DNA of 64,000 nt from Micromonospora tulbaghiae (GTDB lineage: Bacteria > Actinomycetota > Actinomycetes > Mycobacteriales > Micromonosporaceae): contig NZ_FMCQ01000014.1 of assembly GCF_900091605.1 (NCBI RefSeq), positions 1-64,000 of the forward strand, written 5' to 3'. A program made the position numbers and the translations under genes. A model generated the notes under the pieces. It was not told the origin of the DNA. It worked only from the letters and a program-made list of their open reading frames with translations, and did no database searches. This document shows positions 1 to 8,000 of this stretch, in pieces. The first letter of the stretch is position 1. Each line of letters opens with the position of its first letter.

Positions 1-239
1 CTGACAGTGATGATGTGGGAGCGGGTCACCCGGCCGGTCTGACTCACCCTCTGACTGACCTTGGGTGTCTTCTAGGGGATTCGTCGGCTTGTCCGGGTGA
101 CCCGTTCCTGCACTCACCTGCTGGGCGTTCGTGACCTGATAGGAGCCTGTGCAAGAGGTCCCGTCACTGTCCTGTCCGTCCGTCCCGGCGGTGCGTGCCG
201 ACCCTGTTCGGTGCAAGCGAAAGGGACGACGGTTTCAGC
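1..239 (+). ncRNA. Candidate IS110 bridge RNA region upstream of the transposase
   Basis: No gene fits this stretch. IS110 elements are known to encode a structured bridge RNA in the long non-coding end, which base-pairs with target and donor DNA. Here CGGGTCACCCGG (22-33) and its exact reverse complement (93-104) could pair across about 60 bases, the heptamer TCTGACT is repeated at 38-44 and 50-56, and the pyrimidine-rich 150-200 segment leads into the transposase start. The RNA ends and guide loops cannot be set from one copy. Confidence 0.35.
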
Positions 240-1295
240 ATGGCAGCCAAGAAGCGTCAGGTCACAGGCGGCGTCGACACTCACGGCAAAACTCATCACG
301 CCGCCGCCATCGATGGTGCCGGCCGGGTACTGGGCGACCAGGAATTTCCCGCTTCGGCGTCGGGCTACCGGCAACTCCTGGCCTGGCTACGCCGGTTCGG
401 TCAGGTGATCAAGGTCGGGGTGGAGGGCACCGGCACCTACGGCGCGGGCTTGGCCCGCCATCTCACCGCGCAGAGCGTCATGGTGGTCGAGGTCGACCGC
501 CCGGACCGGCGCGCCCGCCGCGCCAAGGGCAAGTCCGATCCTCTCGACGCGCTTGCCGCGGCCAGGGCGGCCCTGTCCGGACAGGCCAGCGGCACCCCGA
601 AGACCCGCACTGGCCCGGTCGAGGCCATCCGCGCTCTGCGGGTGGCCCGCCGCGGCGCGATGAAGGCCCGCACCGCCGCGCTCAACCAGCTCCACGGTCT
701 GCTCGCCTCCGCGCCGGAGTCTCTGCGCCACGACCTCAGCCACCCGCAAGCACCACTGGTCGACCGGTGCGCCGCGTTGCCGGTCGACGAGACCCGACTC
801 ACCGATCCCGTCGAGGCCACCAAAGCCGCCCTGGCCGCCATCGCCGCCCGGATCCAGGCCCTGACCGCCGAGATCACCCACGCCGACCGGCGACTACGAC
901 CCGCCGTCGCCCGCACCGCCCCACACCTGAACGCCGTCCACGGCGTCGGCACCGACGTCGCTGGTCAACTCCTGACCACCGCCGGCGACAACCCCGACCG
1001 GCTGCGCTCCGAAGCCGCCCTGGCCCACCTCTGCGGCGCCGCACCCATCCCCGCCAGCTCCGGACGCACCGACCGACACCGCCTCAACCGAGGCGGCGAC
1101 AGAGCCGCCAACTCAGCCCTGCACACCATCGCCCTGGTCCGCATGCGCCACGACCCCCGCACCCGCGCCTACGTCGACAAACGCACCAAACAAGGACTCA
1201 ACAAGAAAGAAATCATGCGCTGCCTCAAGCGCTACATCGTCCGCGAGATCCACACCGCCCTCCTCGCCGACTTCACCACCCTCAACACCGCTTGA
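240..1295 (+). CDS. IS110-family transposase
   Basis: A 351-residue recombinase that moves the element. The N-terminal third reads as the DEDD RuvC-like domain (GGVDTHGKTHHAA near residue 10, GVEGTGTYGAGL near 60, KSDPLDALAAARAAL near 100), and the C-terminal part is the transposase-20 domain with the catalytic-serine region (HLCGAAPIPASSGRTDRH, followed by NRGGDRAANSALH). Start ATG 240 is preceded by the purine-rich GAAAGGGACGACGG; an in-frame start at 195 would eat into the conserved non-coding left end. Length and domains look intact, so the element may be active. Sure of the family; the subgroup is inference. Confidence 0.9.
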   Translation: MAAKKRQVTGGVDTHGKTHHAAAIDGAGRVLGDQEFPASASGYRQLLAWLRRFGQVIKVGVEGTGTYGAGLARHLTAQSVMVVEVDRPDRRARRAKGKSDPLDALAAARAALSGQASGTPKTRTGPVEAIRALRVARRGAMKARTAALNQLHGLLASAPESLRHDLSHPQAPLVDRCAALPVDETRLTDPVEATKAALAAIAARIQALTAEITHADRRLRPAVARTAPHLNAVHGVGTDVAGQLLTTAGDNPDRLRSEAALAHLCGAAPIPASSGRTDRHRLNRGGDRAANSALHTIALVRMRHDPRTRAYVDKRTKQGLNKKEIMRCLKRYIVREIHTALLADFTTLNTA

Positions 1296-1320
1296 CTTCT
1301 ATAGGAGCATCCCCCACCCC

Positions 1321-1381
1321 GTCGATCATGAAGTTGACGGTGACAAAACGGACGCGAAACGCCGTCAACCTCATGATCGAC
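1321..1381. repeat. Palindromic intergenic repeat, family A copy 1
   Basis: Twenty-base arms at 1321-1340 and 1362-1381 are reverse complements with one mismatch, separated by 21 bases. Core arm GATCATGA[A/G]GTTG is shared with copies at 16.80 and 56.30 kb. It starts about 12 bases after the right end of the IS110 element and lies upstream of secA2. In RNA it would form a long hairpin. Confidence 0.85.
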
Positions 1382-1462
1382 GGAAGCGGAGCGGAAGGGG
1401 TGGGCACGGCGCGCGGCGGGCGGGGGTCACAATCGGCTCCGGTTCGCGTACCGTTGCCGCTC

Positions 1463-3757
1463 ATGGGTGTGTCGCAACGGTTGAAGACCAGGTTCCGCCG
1501 GTTCCTCCAGCGCCCGGGGACGACAGTCGACCTGGCGCCGCTGGAGAAGCTGCTGCCGGCGATCGAGGCGCGCGAGGCGGACCTGGAACAGCTCTCCGAC
1601 GCGGAGCTGACCGAGGCCGCCGGCCGGGCCACGGGGTACGAGGAGATCTGCGCGATCGGTCGCGAGGCGGCCCGGCGCGGGCTCGACCAGCGCCCCTACG
1701 ACGTGCAGCTGCTCGGCGCGATGGCGCTGCTGTCCGGCAAGGTCGCGGAGATGGCCACCGGTGAGGGCAAGACGCTCACCGCGACGGTCGCCGCGTACGG
1801 GCACGTGCGGCTGGGCAACGGCCCGGTGCACGTGCTCACCGTCAACGACTACCTGGCCCGCCGCGACGCCGAGTGGATGACGCCCGTCTACGACCTGCTC
1901 GGGCTCAGCGTCGGCTGGGTCAACGAGGCGTCCACGCCCGAGGAGCGGCGCGCCGCGTACGCCTGCGACGTCACCTACGTCTCGGTCAGCGAGGCCGGCT
2001 TCGACTTCCTGCGCGACCAGCTCGTCACCGACCTGGCCGACCGGGTGCAGCCGCCGCTGAAGACCGCGATCGTGGACGAGGCCGACTCGATCCTGATCGA
2101 CGAGGCCCGGGTGCCGATGGTGCTCGCAGGCGCGGTCGGCGGCGAGCAGGACCCGGTGCACGCGGCCGCCGCGCTGGTGCGCGGGCTGCGCAAGGGCAAG
2201 CACTACACCGTCGCCGAGGACGGCCGCAGTGTCGCCTTCACCTCGGTCGGCCTGGCCACCGTCGAGGCCAAGCTCGGCGGCATCGACCTGTACGACGAGG
2301 AGCACGTCGGGCAGCTCTCCGCGGTGAACGTGGCGCTGCACGCGCACGCCCTGCTGCACCGGGACGTGGACTACATAGTCCGGGACGACTCGGTCGAGCT
2401 GATCGACGAGATGCGCGGCCGGGTCGCCCAGCGCCGCCGCTGGCCGGACGGGCTCCAGGCCGCCGTGGAGGCGAAGGAAGGGCTGGACGCCAGCGCCGAG
2501 GGCGAGGTGCTGGGCACGATCACCGTGCAGGCGTACATCGCGCTCTACCCGACGGTCTGCGGCATGACCGCGACCGCGGTGCTCGTCGGCGACCAGCTCC
2601 GCGAGTTCTTCGGCCTCGAGGTCGCGGTGATCCCGCCGAACACCCCCTGCGTACGCGAGGACGAGCCGGACCGGATCTACGCCACCCGCGCCGAGAAGGA
2701 GGAGGCGCTGGTCGACGAGATCACGCGCTGCCACCAGGCGGGGCGGCCGGTGCTGGTCGGCACGCTCGACGTCAAGGAGTCCGAGGGGCTGGCCGCCGCG
2801 CTCAACGCCGCCGGCGTGTCCTGCGTGGTCCTCAACGCCAAGAACGACGACGAGGAGGCCGGCATCATCGCGGAGGCCGGCGCGTACGGCGCGGTGACCG
2901 TCTCCACCCAGATGGCCGGCCGGGGCGTGGACATCCGCCTGGGCGGCAGCGACCAGGCCGACCGGGACCGGGTGGCCGAGCTGGGCGGCCTGTACGTGAT
3001 CGGCAGCGGCCGGCACGACAGCCGCCGGGTCGACGACCAGCTCCGCGGCCGGGCCGGCCGGCAGGGCGACCCGGGCGGGTCGGTGTTCTTCGTCAGCCTG
3101 GAGGACGACCTGGTGGTCCGGCACGCCGGCGACACCGTGCCGGCCTCGCCCCGGATGAACGCGGACGGCCTGGTCACCGATCCGCAGGTCGACTACGCGG
3201 TCGAGCACGCCCAGCGGGTCGCCGAGGGCGTCAACCACGAGATCCACCGCAACACCTGGCGCTACAGCCAGGTGATCGAGCAGCAGCGCAAGGCGCTCGC
3301 CGAGCGCCGGGAGCGGCTGCTGACCAGCGACATCGCCGCGCTGATGCTGCTGGAGCGGGTGCCGGAGAAGGCCGGCGAGATGGACGAGGACCTGCTCGCC
3401 GACGTGGCCCGCAAGATCGCCCTCTACCACCTGGACCGGCTCTGGGCCGACCACCTGGCCGAGCTGTCCGAGGTGCGCGAGGGCGTGCACCTGCGGGCGC
3501 TGGGCCGGCTCGACCCGCTCGACGAGTTCCACCGGAGCGCGGTGCCCGCGTTCAACGCGCTGGTGCCCGAGATCGAGACGCGGACCGTGGCCACGTTCGA
3601 GGAGACCGAGTTCGACGAGGGCTGGGAGCCGGACTCGTCGAAGCTGGTGCGGCCGAGCGCCACCTGGACGTACCTGGTGCACGACAACCCGTTCGGCTCG
3701 GAGCTGGACCGGCTGATCGCCTCGGTGGGCCGGCGGCTCATCTCCGGGTCGCGCTGA
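1463..3757 (+). CDS. secA2: Accessory preprotein translocase ATPase SecA2
   Basis: A 764-residue SecA-type motor that drives a subset of proteins through SecYEG at the membrane. Walker A ATGEGKT is at 98-104 and the DEAD-type box VDEADSILIDEAR near 205; the second motor domain carries TQMAGRGVDIRLGG and the arginine-finger region QLRGRAGRQGDPG. It is shorter than housekeeping SecA (about 900 or more residues) and ends without the C-terminal zinc-binding tail, which fits the actinobacterial SecA2 type. The start at ATG 1463 gives the family's usual N-terminus; the frame is open much further upstream, but that part overlaps the transposase. A terminator follows directly. SecA2 over SecA1 is inferred from length and the missing tail. 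Confidence 0.88.
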   Translation: MGVSQRLKTRFRRFLQRPGTTVDLAPLEKLLPAIEAREADLEQLSDAELTEAAGRATGYEEICAIGREAARRGLDQRPYDVQLLGAMALLSGKVAEMATGEGKTLTATVAAYGHVRLGNGPVHVLTVNDYLARRDAEWMTPVYDLLGLSVGWVNEASTPEERRAAYACDVTYVSVSEAGFDFLRDQLVTDLADRVQPPLKTAIVDEADSILIDEARVPMVLAGAVGGEQDPVHAAAALVRGLRKGKHYTVAEDGRSVAFTSVGLATVEAKLGGIDLYDEEHVGQLSAVNVALHAHALLHRDVDYIVRDDSVELIDEMRGRVAQRRRWPDGLQAAVEAKEGLDASAEGEVLGTITVQAYIALYPTVCGMTATAVLVGDQLREFFGLEVAVIPPNTPCVREDEPDRIYATRAEKEEALVDEITRCHQAGRPVLVGTLDVKESEGLAAALNAAGVSCVVLNAKNDDEEAGIIAEAGAYGAVTVSTQMAGRGVDIRLGGSDQADRDRVAELGGLYVIGSGRHDSRRVDDQLRGRAGRQGDPGGSVFFVSLEDDLVVRHAGDTVPASPRMNADGLVTDPQVDYAVEHAQRVAEGVNHEIHRNTWRYSQVIEQQRKALAERRERLLTSDIAALMLLERVPEKAGEMDEDLLADVARKIALYHLDRLWADHLAELSEVREGVHLRALGRLDPLDEFHRSAVPAFNALVPEIETRTVATFEETEFDEGWEPDSSKLVRPSATWTYLVHDNPFGSELDRLIASVGRRLISGSR

Positions 3758-3767
3758 CCGGAGCCGA

Positions 3768-3805
3768 AGGCCCCTTCCGGTGCAACCGGGAGGGGCCTTT
3801 TTGCG
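3768..3805 (+). terminator. Rho-independent terminator after secA2
   Basis: Stem AAGGCCCCTTCC/GGGAGGGGCCTTT with a short loop is followed by five T residues, eleven bases after the secA2 stop. Confidence 0.8.
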
Positions 3806-3865
3806 CGGTTTCACCCGCGGTCTGCGAGGGTAGTAGGCCGGGGCCCGGCCACAGGAGGGACGGAC

Positions 3866-3940
3866 ATGGGACAGGCAACGGTGCCGGACGGGGAGACCGC
3901 GTGGACGTACGCGGGAACGGTGGAGGCCCTGGCCCGGTGA
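3866..3940 (+). CDS. Possible 24-residue leader peptide coupled to the GAF-ANTAR gene
   Basis: ATG 3866 is preceded by a near-ideal ribosome binding site (AGGAGGG, 3853-3859). The frame runs 24 codons and stops at TGA 3938-3940, overlapping the GTG start of the next gene in the sequence GTGA. The predicted peptide begins MGQATVPDGETAWTY. No family is recognised. It could be a true small protein, a translational leader, or the eroded start of a longer protein. The strong ribosome site and exact overlap are seen; function is unknown. Confidence 0.4.
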   Translation: MGQATVPDGETAWTYAGTVEALAR

Positions 3941-4677
3941 ACCTCGACACGCGCCAACCCATGATCGACAACCTCGGTGTGCTGGAGACGGCCGCGCTGC
4001 TGCGCGAGCTGACCGCCGGCCTGATCGGCGTGGCCGGGTTCGACGAGGCGCTCGACCGCCTGGTCCGGATCGCCCGCGACGCCGTGCCGGGCGTGGACTG
4101 CTGCGGCTTCACCGTGCTGCGCGCCGGTGAGCCCGCCGGCGTGGCCGCCTCCGACCCGGACCGGGCCGAGCTGGACGACCTGCGGCACGGCCCGGACACG
4201 CCGGCGATGACAGCGATCCGCCGCCGGGAGATGATCATCGCGGGCGGGCTGTCCGACGAGACGCGCTGGCCGGCCTGGAGCGAGCGGGCCCGCGTGCTCG
4301 GCGTGCACGGGGTGATCTCCGCGCCGGTCGACGTGGACGAGCAGGTCATCGGCGCGATCAACCTGTACGCCGAGTCGCCCGACGCGCTCACCCTCCGGCA
4401 CCAGCTCACCGCGATGCTGCTCGCCGAGCACGCCGGGCTGCTGCTGGCCGCCGCGCGCGACCGCGAGCGGGCCGCCAGCCGGGCCGGTGAGATCGACGAC
4501 TCGCTGCTGGCCGAGGGAGTGGTCGGGCAGGCCGTCGGCGTGATCATGACGCAGCGCGGTTGTCCCGCCCCGGAGGCGCTGCGGGTGCTGCGCAGCGCCG
4601 CCTCCTCTCTGGACATCCCGTTGCGTGAGGTGGCCGAGCGGCTCGTGCTGACCGTTTCCCGCCCCCGGGACAACTGA
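3937..4677 (+). CDS. GAF and ANTAR domain RNA-binding regulator
   Basis: A 246-residue cytoplasmic regulator. Residues about 15-165 form a GAF sensor domain (VDCCGFTVLRAGEPAG, then VHGVISAPVDVDEQVIGAINLYA), and the last 55 residues are an ANTAR domain (VVGQAVGVIMTQRGCPAPEA then REVAERLV), which in this family binds paired hairpins in nascent RNA and acts as an antiterminator. GTG 3937 is chosen because GGAGG lies ten bases upstream and it overlaps the stop of a 24-codon ORF; ATG 3961 has no ribosome site. No partner kinase is adjacent, and the ligand of the GAF domain is unknown. Confidence 0.82.
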   Translation: MNLDTRQPMIDNLGVLETAALLRELTAGLIGVAGFDEALDRLVRIARDAVPGVDCCGFTVLRAGEPAGVAASDPDRAELDDLRHGPDTPAMTAIRRREMIIAGGLSDETRWPAWSERARVLGVHGVISAPVDVDEQVIGAINLYAESPDALTLRHQLTAMLLAEHAGLLLAAARDRERAASRAGEIDDSLLAEGVVGQAVGVIMTQRGCPAPEALRVLRSAASSLDIPLREVAERLVLTVSRPRDN

Positions 4678-4753
4678 GCGACAGTCGTTTCGCCTCGCGG
4701 CGCCTCGGGTAGCACTCTGGACTGGTGAGCTGCGCCGACCTGGGGAGGAAGCG

Positions 4754-5269
4754 ATGCAGAGCCGGCTGCGGGTGCAGGGGCATCCGATCCAACCGATGCT
4801 TGTCACGTTCCCGTTCGGCCTGTTCGTCTGCGCCGCGGTCTTCGACCTCGCCGACGTGGCAGGCGGTCCGGCGTTCCTCGGCGAGGTGGGCTACTGGACG
4901 GCGGTGGCCGCGCTCGTCGCCGCCGGTCTCACCACCGTCGCCGGCATGGTCGACCTGTGGGACGTCCGCGCCGGGCGCACCAGCCGGACCGTGCTGACGT
5001 TCAACCTCGTGAACGCCGTGATGGCCGCGCTGTTCCTGCTGTCGTGCCTGATCCGGGCCAGCGCGCCGCAGCGGGGCGCGACGGGTGTCCTGCTCGCCGC
5101 CGAACTCGTCGCGCTGGCGGTCGGCGCGGTCGGCGTGGCGCTGGGCGCCCGGCTGATGCAGCAGTTCGACCGGGTCGGGGCCACCGAGCCGACCGGCTTC
5201 GAGACGTTCGGTGACGTGCCCGCCGGGTCCACCGTCGAGATCGCCCGTCCCCGTCCGCGCCCGTTCTGA
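4754..5269 (+). CDS. DUF2231 family membrane protein
   Basis: A 171-residue integral membrane protein. The opening HPIQPMLVTFPFGLFV is the DUF2231 hallmark, and about four hydrophobic helices follow (residues 15-35, 46-66, 85-105 and 115-138) before a polar, proline-rich tail. Ribosome site GGGGAGGAAG is well placed for ATG 4754. The family has no settled function; some members sit near redox or haem proteins, but nothing here supports that. It is followed by a methyltransferase gene 52 bases downstream, possibly in one transcript. Confidence 0.8.
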   Translation: MQSRLRVQGHPIQPMLVTFPFGLFVCAAVFDLADVAGGPAFLGEVGYWTAVAALVAAGLTTVAGMVDLWDVRAGRTSRTVLTFNLVNAVMAALFLLSCLIRASAPQRGATGVLLAAELVALAVGAVGVALGARLMQQFDRVGATEPTGFETFGDVPAGSTVEIARPRPRPF

Positions 5270-5321
5270 CCCCGGCCGAAATCCGTTGCCGCGGCCGCCG
5301 CCGGGCGGCAGGCTCGCGGGC

Positions 5322-6074
5322 ATGGTCCGCACGTTCGAGGAACTGGTGGCCGAAGCCGAGGCGGCGCCGGTCGAGGGCTGGGGTTTCGACTGGCTGCGCG
5401 GTCGCGCCACCGAGGAGCGCCCGTCCTGGGGGTACGCGCGCCTGGTCGGCGACCGGATGGCCGCCGTCGAGGCGGCGCTCGACATCGACACCGGCGGGGG
5501 AGAGGTGCTCGCCGAGGTGCCCGTGCCGCCGCCGCTGCTCGTCGCCACCGAGGCGTGGCCGCCGAACGTGCCGGTGGCCCGGCGCAACCTTCGCCCGCTC
5601 GGCGCGACAGTGGTGCGGGTGGGCGACCGGCCGCCGCTGCCGTTCCGGGACGCCACGTTCGACCTGGTCGTGAGCCGTCACCCGGTACACACCTGGTGGG
5701 ACGAGGTGGCCCGGGTGCTGCGGCCCGGCGGCGCCTACCTGTCCCAGCAGATCGGCCCCGGCACGGTGCGGGAGCTGAGCGAGGCGATCCTCGGGCCGCT
5801 GCCGCCGCCGGAGCACCGCCATCCGGGGGTGGCTGTCGCCGACGCGCGGGCCGCCGGACTGACCGTTGTCGACCTGCGTGAGGCCACGCTGCGTACCGTC
5901 TTCCACGACATCGGCGCGGTGGTCTGGTTCCTGCGCAAGGTGGTCTGGACGGTGCCCGGGTTCACGGTGGGCCGCTACCGGGACGAGCTGCGCCGCCTGG
6001 ACGAGCGGATCCGCGCCGAGGGACCGTTCGTCGCGTACGCCCGCCGTTTCCTCATCGAGGCGCGCCGGGGCTGA
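5322..6074 (+). CDS. Class I SAM-dependent methyltransferase
   Basis: A 250-residue protein of the Methyltransf_11 type. The segment LPFRDATFDLVVSRH (about 108-122) and VLRPGGAYLSQQIG (about 134-147) are the post-motif-I acidic strand and motif III of the Rossmann methyltransferase fold; the usual glycine-rich motif I is replaced by a weak stretch (GGGEVLAEVPVPPPLL near 64), so SAM binding may be unusual. Substrate is unknown. Start ATG 5322 is the first that gives the whole domain. The 3' end overlaps the convergent DUF3500 gene by 23 bases. Confidence 0.75.
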   Translation: MVRTFEELVAEAEAAPVEGWGFDWLRGRATEERPSWGYARLVGDRMAAVEAALDIDTGGGEVLAEVPVPPPLLVATEAWPPNVPVARRNLRPLGATVVRVGDRPPLPFRDATFDLVVSRHPVHTWWDEVARVLRPGGAYLSQQIGPGTVRELSEAILGPLPPPEHRHPGVAVADARAAGLTVVDLREATLRTVFHDIGAVVWFLRKVVWTVPGFTVGRYRDELRRLDERIRAEGPFVAYARRFLIEARRG

Positions 6075-7059
6075 CCGGGCCGGGCGGGTGCGCCGCGGCG
6101 TGGTGCGCGGCCAGCACGTCGGCGCCGAAGTCACCGGCGGGGCGCCGCAGCACCGTGTGCGCGTGGTTGCCGTCGTCGGCGGTGTTGTCGTACTCGATCA
6201 GCAGGTCCTCGCCCTGCACCCGGTAGTAGTGCCGCCGGCCCGGCTCGACCGGGCCGGCCCAGGCGAAGTGCAGCTCGCCGCCGTCGAGCCGGCCGGCCTC
6301 GCGGGCCGCCAGCTCCGGTGGCAGCCGGTCCAGGTAGAGCGCGACCAGCCGGTCGAGCAGCGCCCGGCCGGTCGGTCGCAGCCGCCCCCGGGGTACGCCG
6401 AGCGGGTCGAGCCGGTCCGGGGCCGCGGCCCGGGTGGCGCTGATGATGTCGGCGGGCGCCTCCTCGGCGATGATCGCGGCGGAGCGGCCCCCCGGTCCGA
6501 GCGCGTCGAGCAGCTCGCGGGCCAGGTCCTCCTCCGGGCCCAGGGGCCGGGAGACCGGGCGTCCGGCGTGCCGGACGGTGGCCGGGTTGGCGCCGAGGAA
6601 GACCGGGGCGGGGGAGACCCGGTCGTCGGCGACGGTCATGCTCACCGACAGGTGGTGTCCCTCGAACCGCCAGGCCCAGTCGTCGTCGCGGGCCGGGTCG
6701 CCGAAGACGGCCACCCAGTAGTCGCCGCTGTGCCGGCCGCGCCGCCAGTCCTCGGCCCGGTCCAGCACCTCTTCGAGCGCCATCACGGCCATGGCCTGCG
6801 CGTACGCGGACGGGCTGAGCGCCGTGGCGAGCAGCCGGTGCGCGGCCTTGCGGGCGGTGACGTCCAGGCCGGCGAGCGCGACACCGGGACGGGGCCGTGG
6901 CCGGTACTCCAGCCACCGCCGGGCGGGCTCGTCGTCGAAGGCGTGCCGGGCGGCGTCGCGGGCCGGCTCGTCCAGCGCCGCGAGGAACGCCTCGGCCGCC
7001 GCGCGCATCTGCTCGGGTACGGGATCCTCCACCGTCCCTGTATACCGCCCGCCGCTCAT
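6052..7059 (-). CDS. DUF3500 family protein
   Basis: A 335-residue protein matching the DUF3500 family: an N-terminal four-helix region, RRGRHSGDYWVAVFGDP near 110, then FEGHHLSVSMTV and YYRVQGEDLLIEYDN near the C-terminus, motifs I associate with this family. The histidine-rich FEGHHLSV and late DDGNHAHTVLR suggest metal binding, but the reaction is not established. Start ATG 7059 overlaps the stop of the upstream ankyrin gene as ATGA, so the two are translationally coupled. There is no signal peptide. The gene ends inside the convergent methyltransferase gene. Confidence 0.8.
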   Translation of the reverse strand: MSGGRYTGTVEDPVPEQMRAAAEAFLAALDEPARDAARHAFDDEPARRWLEYRPRPRPGVALAGLDVTARKAAHRLLATALSPSAYAQAMAVMALEEVLDRAEDWRRGRHSGDYWVAVFGDPARDDDWAWRFEGHHLSVSMTVADDRVSPAPVFLGANPATVRHAGRPVSRPLGPEEDLARELLDALGPGGRSAAIIAEEAPADIISATRAAAPDRLDPLGVPRGRLRPTGRALLDRLVALYLDRLPPELAAREAGRLDGGELHFAWAGPVEPGRRHYYRVQGEDLLIEYDNTADDGNHAHTVLRRPAGDFGADVLAAHHAAAHPPGPVSPGAPR

Positions 7060-7448
7060 GCGCGGCCGAGCAGCGCCAGCATGTCGGGCAGCTCGAAGAA
7101 CCGGGCGGTCTCGACCGCGGACGGGCCGCCGTGGTCCGGGTCGGCGCCGGCGTCGAGCAACGCGCGGACCGCTGCCTCCTGGCGCCGGAACACGGCCGCG
7201 GCGAGCGCGGTCTGCCCCCGGTCGTTCACCCGGGCGGGGTCGGCGCCCCGGGCCAGCAGCGCGGCCACCGTGTCCGGGTGGGCGTGGTACGCGGCGAGGA
7301 TCAGCAGCGTGTCGCCCTTGGCGTTGGTGAGGTTGACCGGCAGCCCGGCGTCCACGTTGGCCGCCAGTTCCTCGGTGGCGCCGGCCCGGGCCAGGTCGAA
7401 CATCCGGTGGGCGAAGGCGATGGTCTCGTCGTCGAGTTCGTCGGGCAT
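7056..7448 (-). CDS. Ankyrin-repeat protein
   Basis: A 130-residue protein made mostly of three ankyrin repeats (NAKGDTLLILAAYHAHPDTVAALLARGAD, 43 onward; NDRGQTALAAAVFRRQEAAV, 76 onward; then a partial repeat). It starts with MPDELDDETIAFAHRMFDLA, a short helical cap. Such small bacterial ankyrin proteins act as protein-binding partners. The coupling to the DUF3500 gene (ATGA overlap) suggests that the two products work together, perhaps as inhibitor or chaperone and enzyme; this is inference. Confidence 0.85.
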   Translation of the reverse strand: MPDELDDETIAFAHRMFDLARAGATEELAANVDAGLPVNLTNAKGDTLLILAAYHAHPDTVAALLARGADPARVNDRGQTALAAAVFRRQEAAVRALLDAGADPDHGGPSAVETARFFELPDMLALLGRA

Positions 7449-7518
7449 CCGCCCAGGCTATGGCGTCGCGGCCGGACGCGCCTGGTAGCTTGCGCAGCCG
7501 GGTACGGGAGGCGCACGC

Positions 7519-7896
7519 ATGGACGATCGGGTGTACGTGGGCAACGCGGCGGTGGACGGCGCGACCGACGCGGGCTGGCTGCTGGGCCACTTCAAGCCGG
7601 CCGGGGACGTGCGGCACAGCACCGACGTGGAGGTGAAGTGGGGCGTGCACCCGGCGGGGGAGACCCGGTCCCGGTGGGCCACCGGCGAGCGGCGTACCGC
7701 CCTGCTGGTGCTGATCAGCGGCGCGTTCCGGATCGAGTTGCCGGACCGGACGGTGGTGCTGCGCGCGCCCGGTGACTACGTGGTGTGGGGCCGGGGCGTG
7801 GACCACTCCTGGTACGCCGAGCGGGAGTCCACGGTGCTCACCGTCCGTTGGCCGTCGGTGCCGGGTTACAAGGTGGATCCGCCGGTGCGACGGTGA
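7519..7896 (+). CDS. Small cupin-fold protein
   Basis: A 125-residue single-domain protein of the cupin/RmlC-like type. The beta-rich core runs from VEVKWGVHPAGE (about 37) through LLVLISGAFRIELPDR (71-86) to APGDYVVWGRGVDHSWYAE (91-109), where the GDYV-N-H pattern recalls the second cupin motif. The first motif has H48 but lacks the full HXH set, so metal binding is doubtful. Ribosome site GGGAGG is seven bases before ATG 7519. It is divergent from the ankyrin/DUF3500 pair. Function unknown. Confidence 0.72.
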   Translation: MDDRVYVGNAAVDGATDAGWLLGHFKPAGDVRHSTDVEVKWGVHPAGETRSRWATGERRTALLVLISGAFRIELPDRTVVLRAPGDYVVWGRGVDHSWYAERESTVLTVRWPSVPGYKVDPPVRR

Positions 7897-7920
7897 GTAC
7901 GCCCCTCGTCCCAGCATTCG

Positions 7921-7950
7921 GTATTACCTACTAAACCGATAGGCTTTACC
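7921..7950. promoter_or_regulatory. AT-rich promoter/operator-like region before the cysteine dioxygenase gene
   Basis: This short stretch is far more AT-rich than its surroundings and holds the inverted repeat CCTA (7927-7930), nine bases, TAGG (7940-7943), followed by GCTTTACCGTCTAAG. It sits 50-80 bases before the cysteine dioxygenase start. A promoter with an overlapping operator is plausible; no regulator is identified. Confidence 0.35.
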
Positions 7951-8000
7951 GTCTAAGCTGGGGGAGCACATCCGCTCCGCACCGTGAGGACGTCCCGCCG

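Larger units (their letters stand above)
1..1310 (+). mobile_element. IS110-family insertion sequence (boundaries approximate)
   Basis: A transposase gene of the IS110 type is flanked by about 240 non-coding bases on the left and only about 15 on the right, the layout of IS110-proper rather than IS1111 elements. The octamer ATAGGAGC occurs at 139-146 and again just after the stop codon at 1301-1308, in the wider context GAC-N3/4-ATAGGAGC, so it may mark the ends or the recombination cores. The family lacks terminal inverted repeats, so the left edge cannot be fixed from one copy; it may lie at about 139, near 70, or before the window starts. Confidence 0.6.

Noticed and set aside
149..1462. 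Open frame running from the IS110 element into secA2, suggesting a giant fused protein
   Set aside because: The first 438 codons are a frame-shifted reading of the transposase gene with low-complexity basic sequence; secA2 itself begins at 1463 with a family-typical N-terminus.
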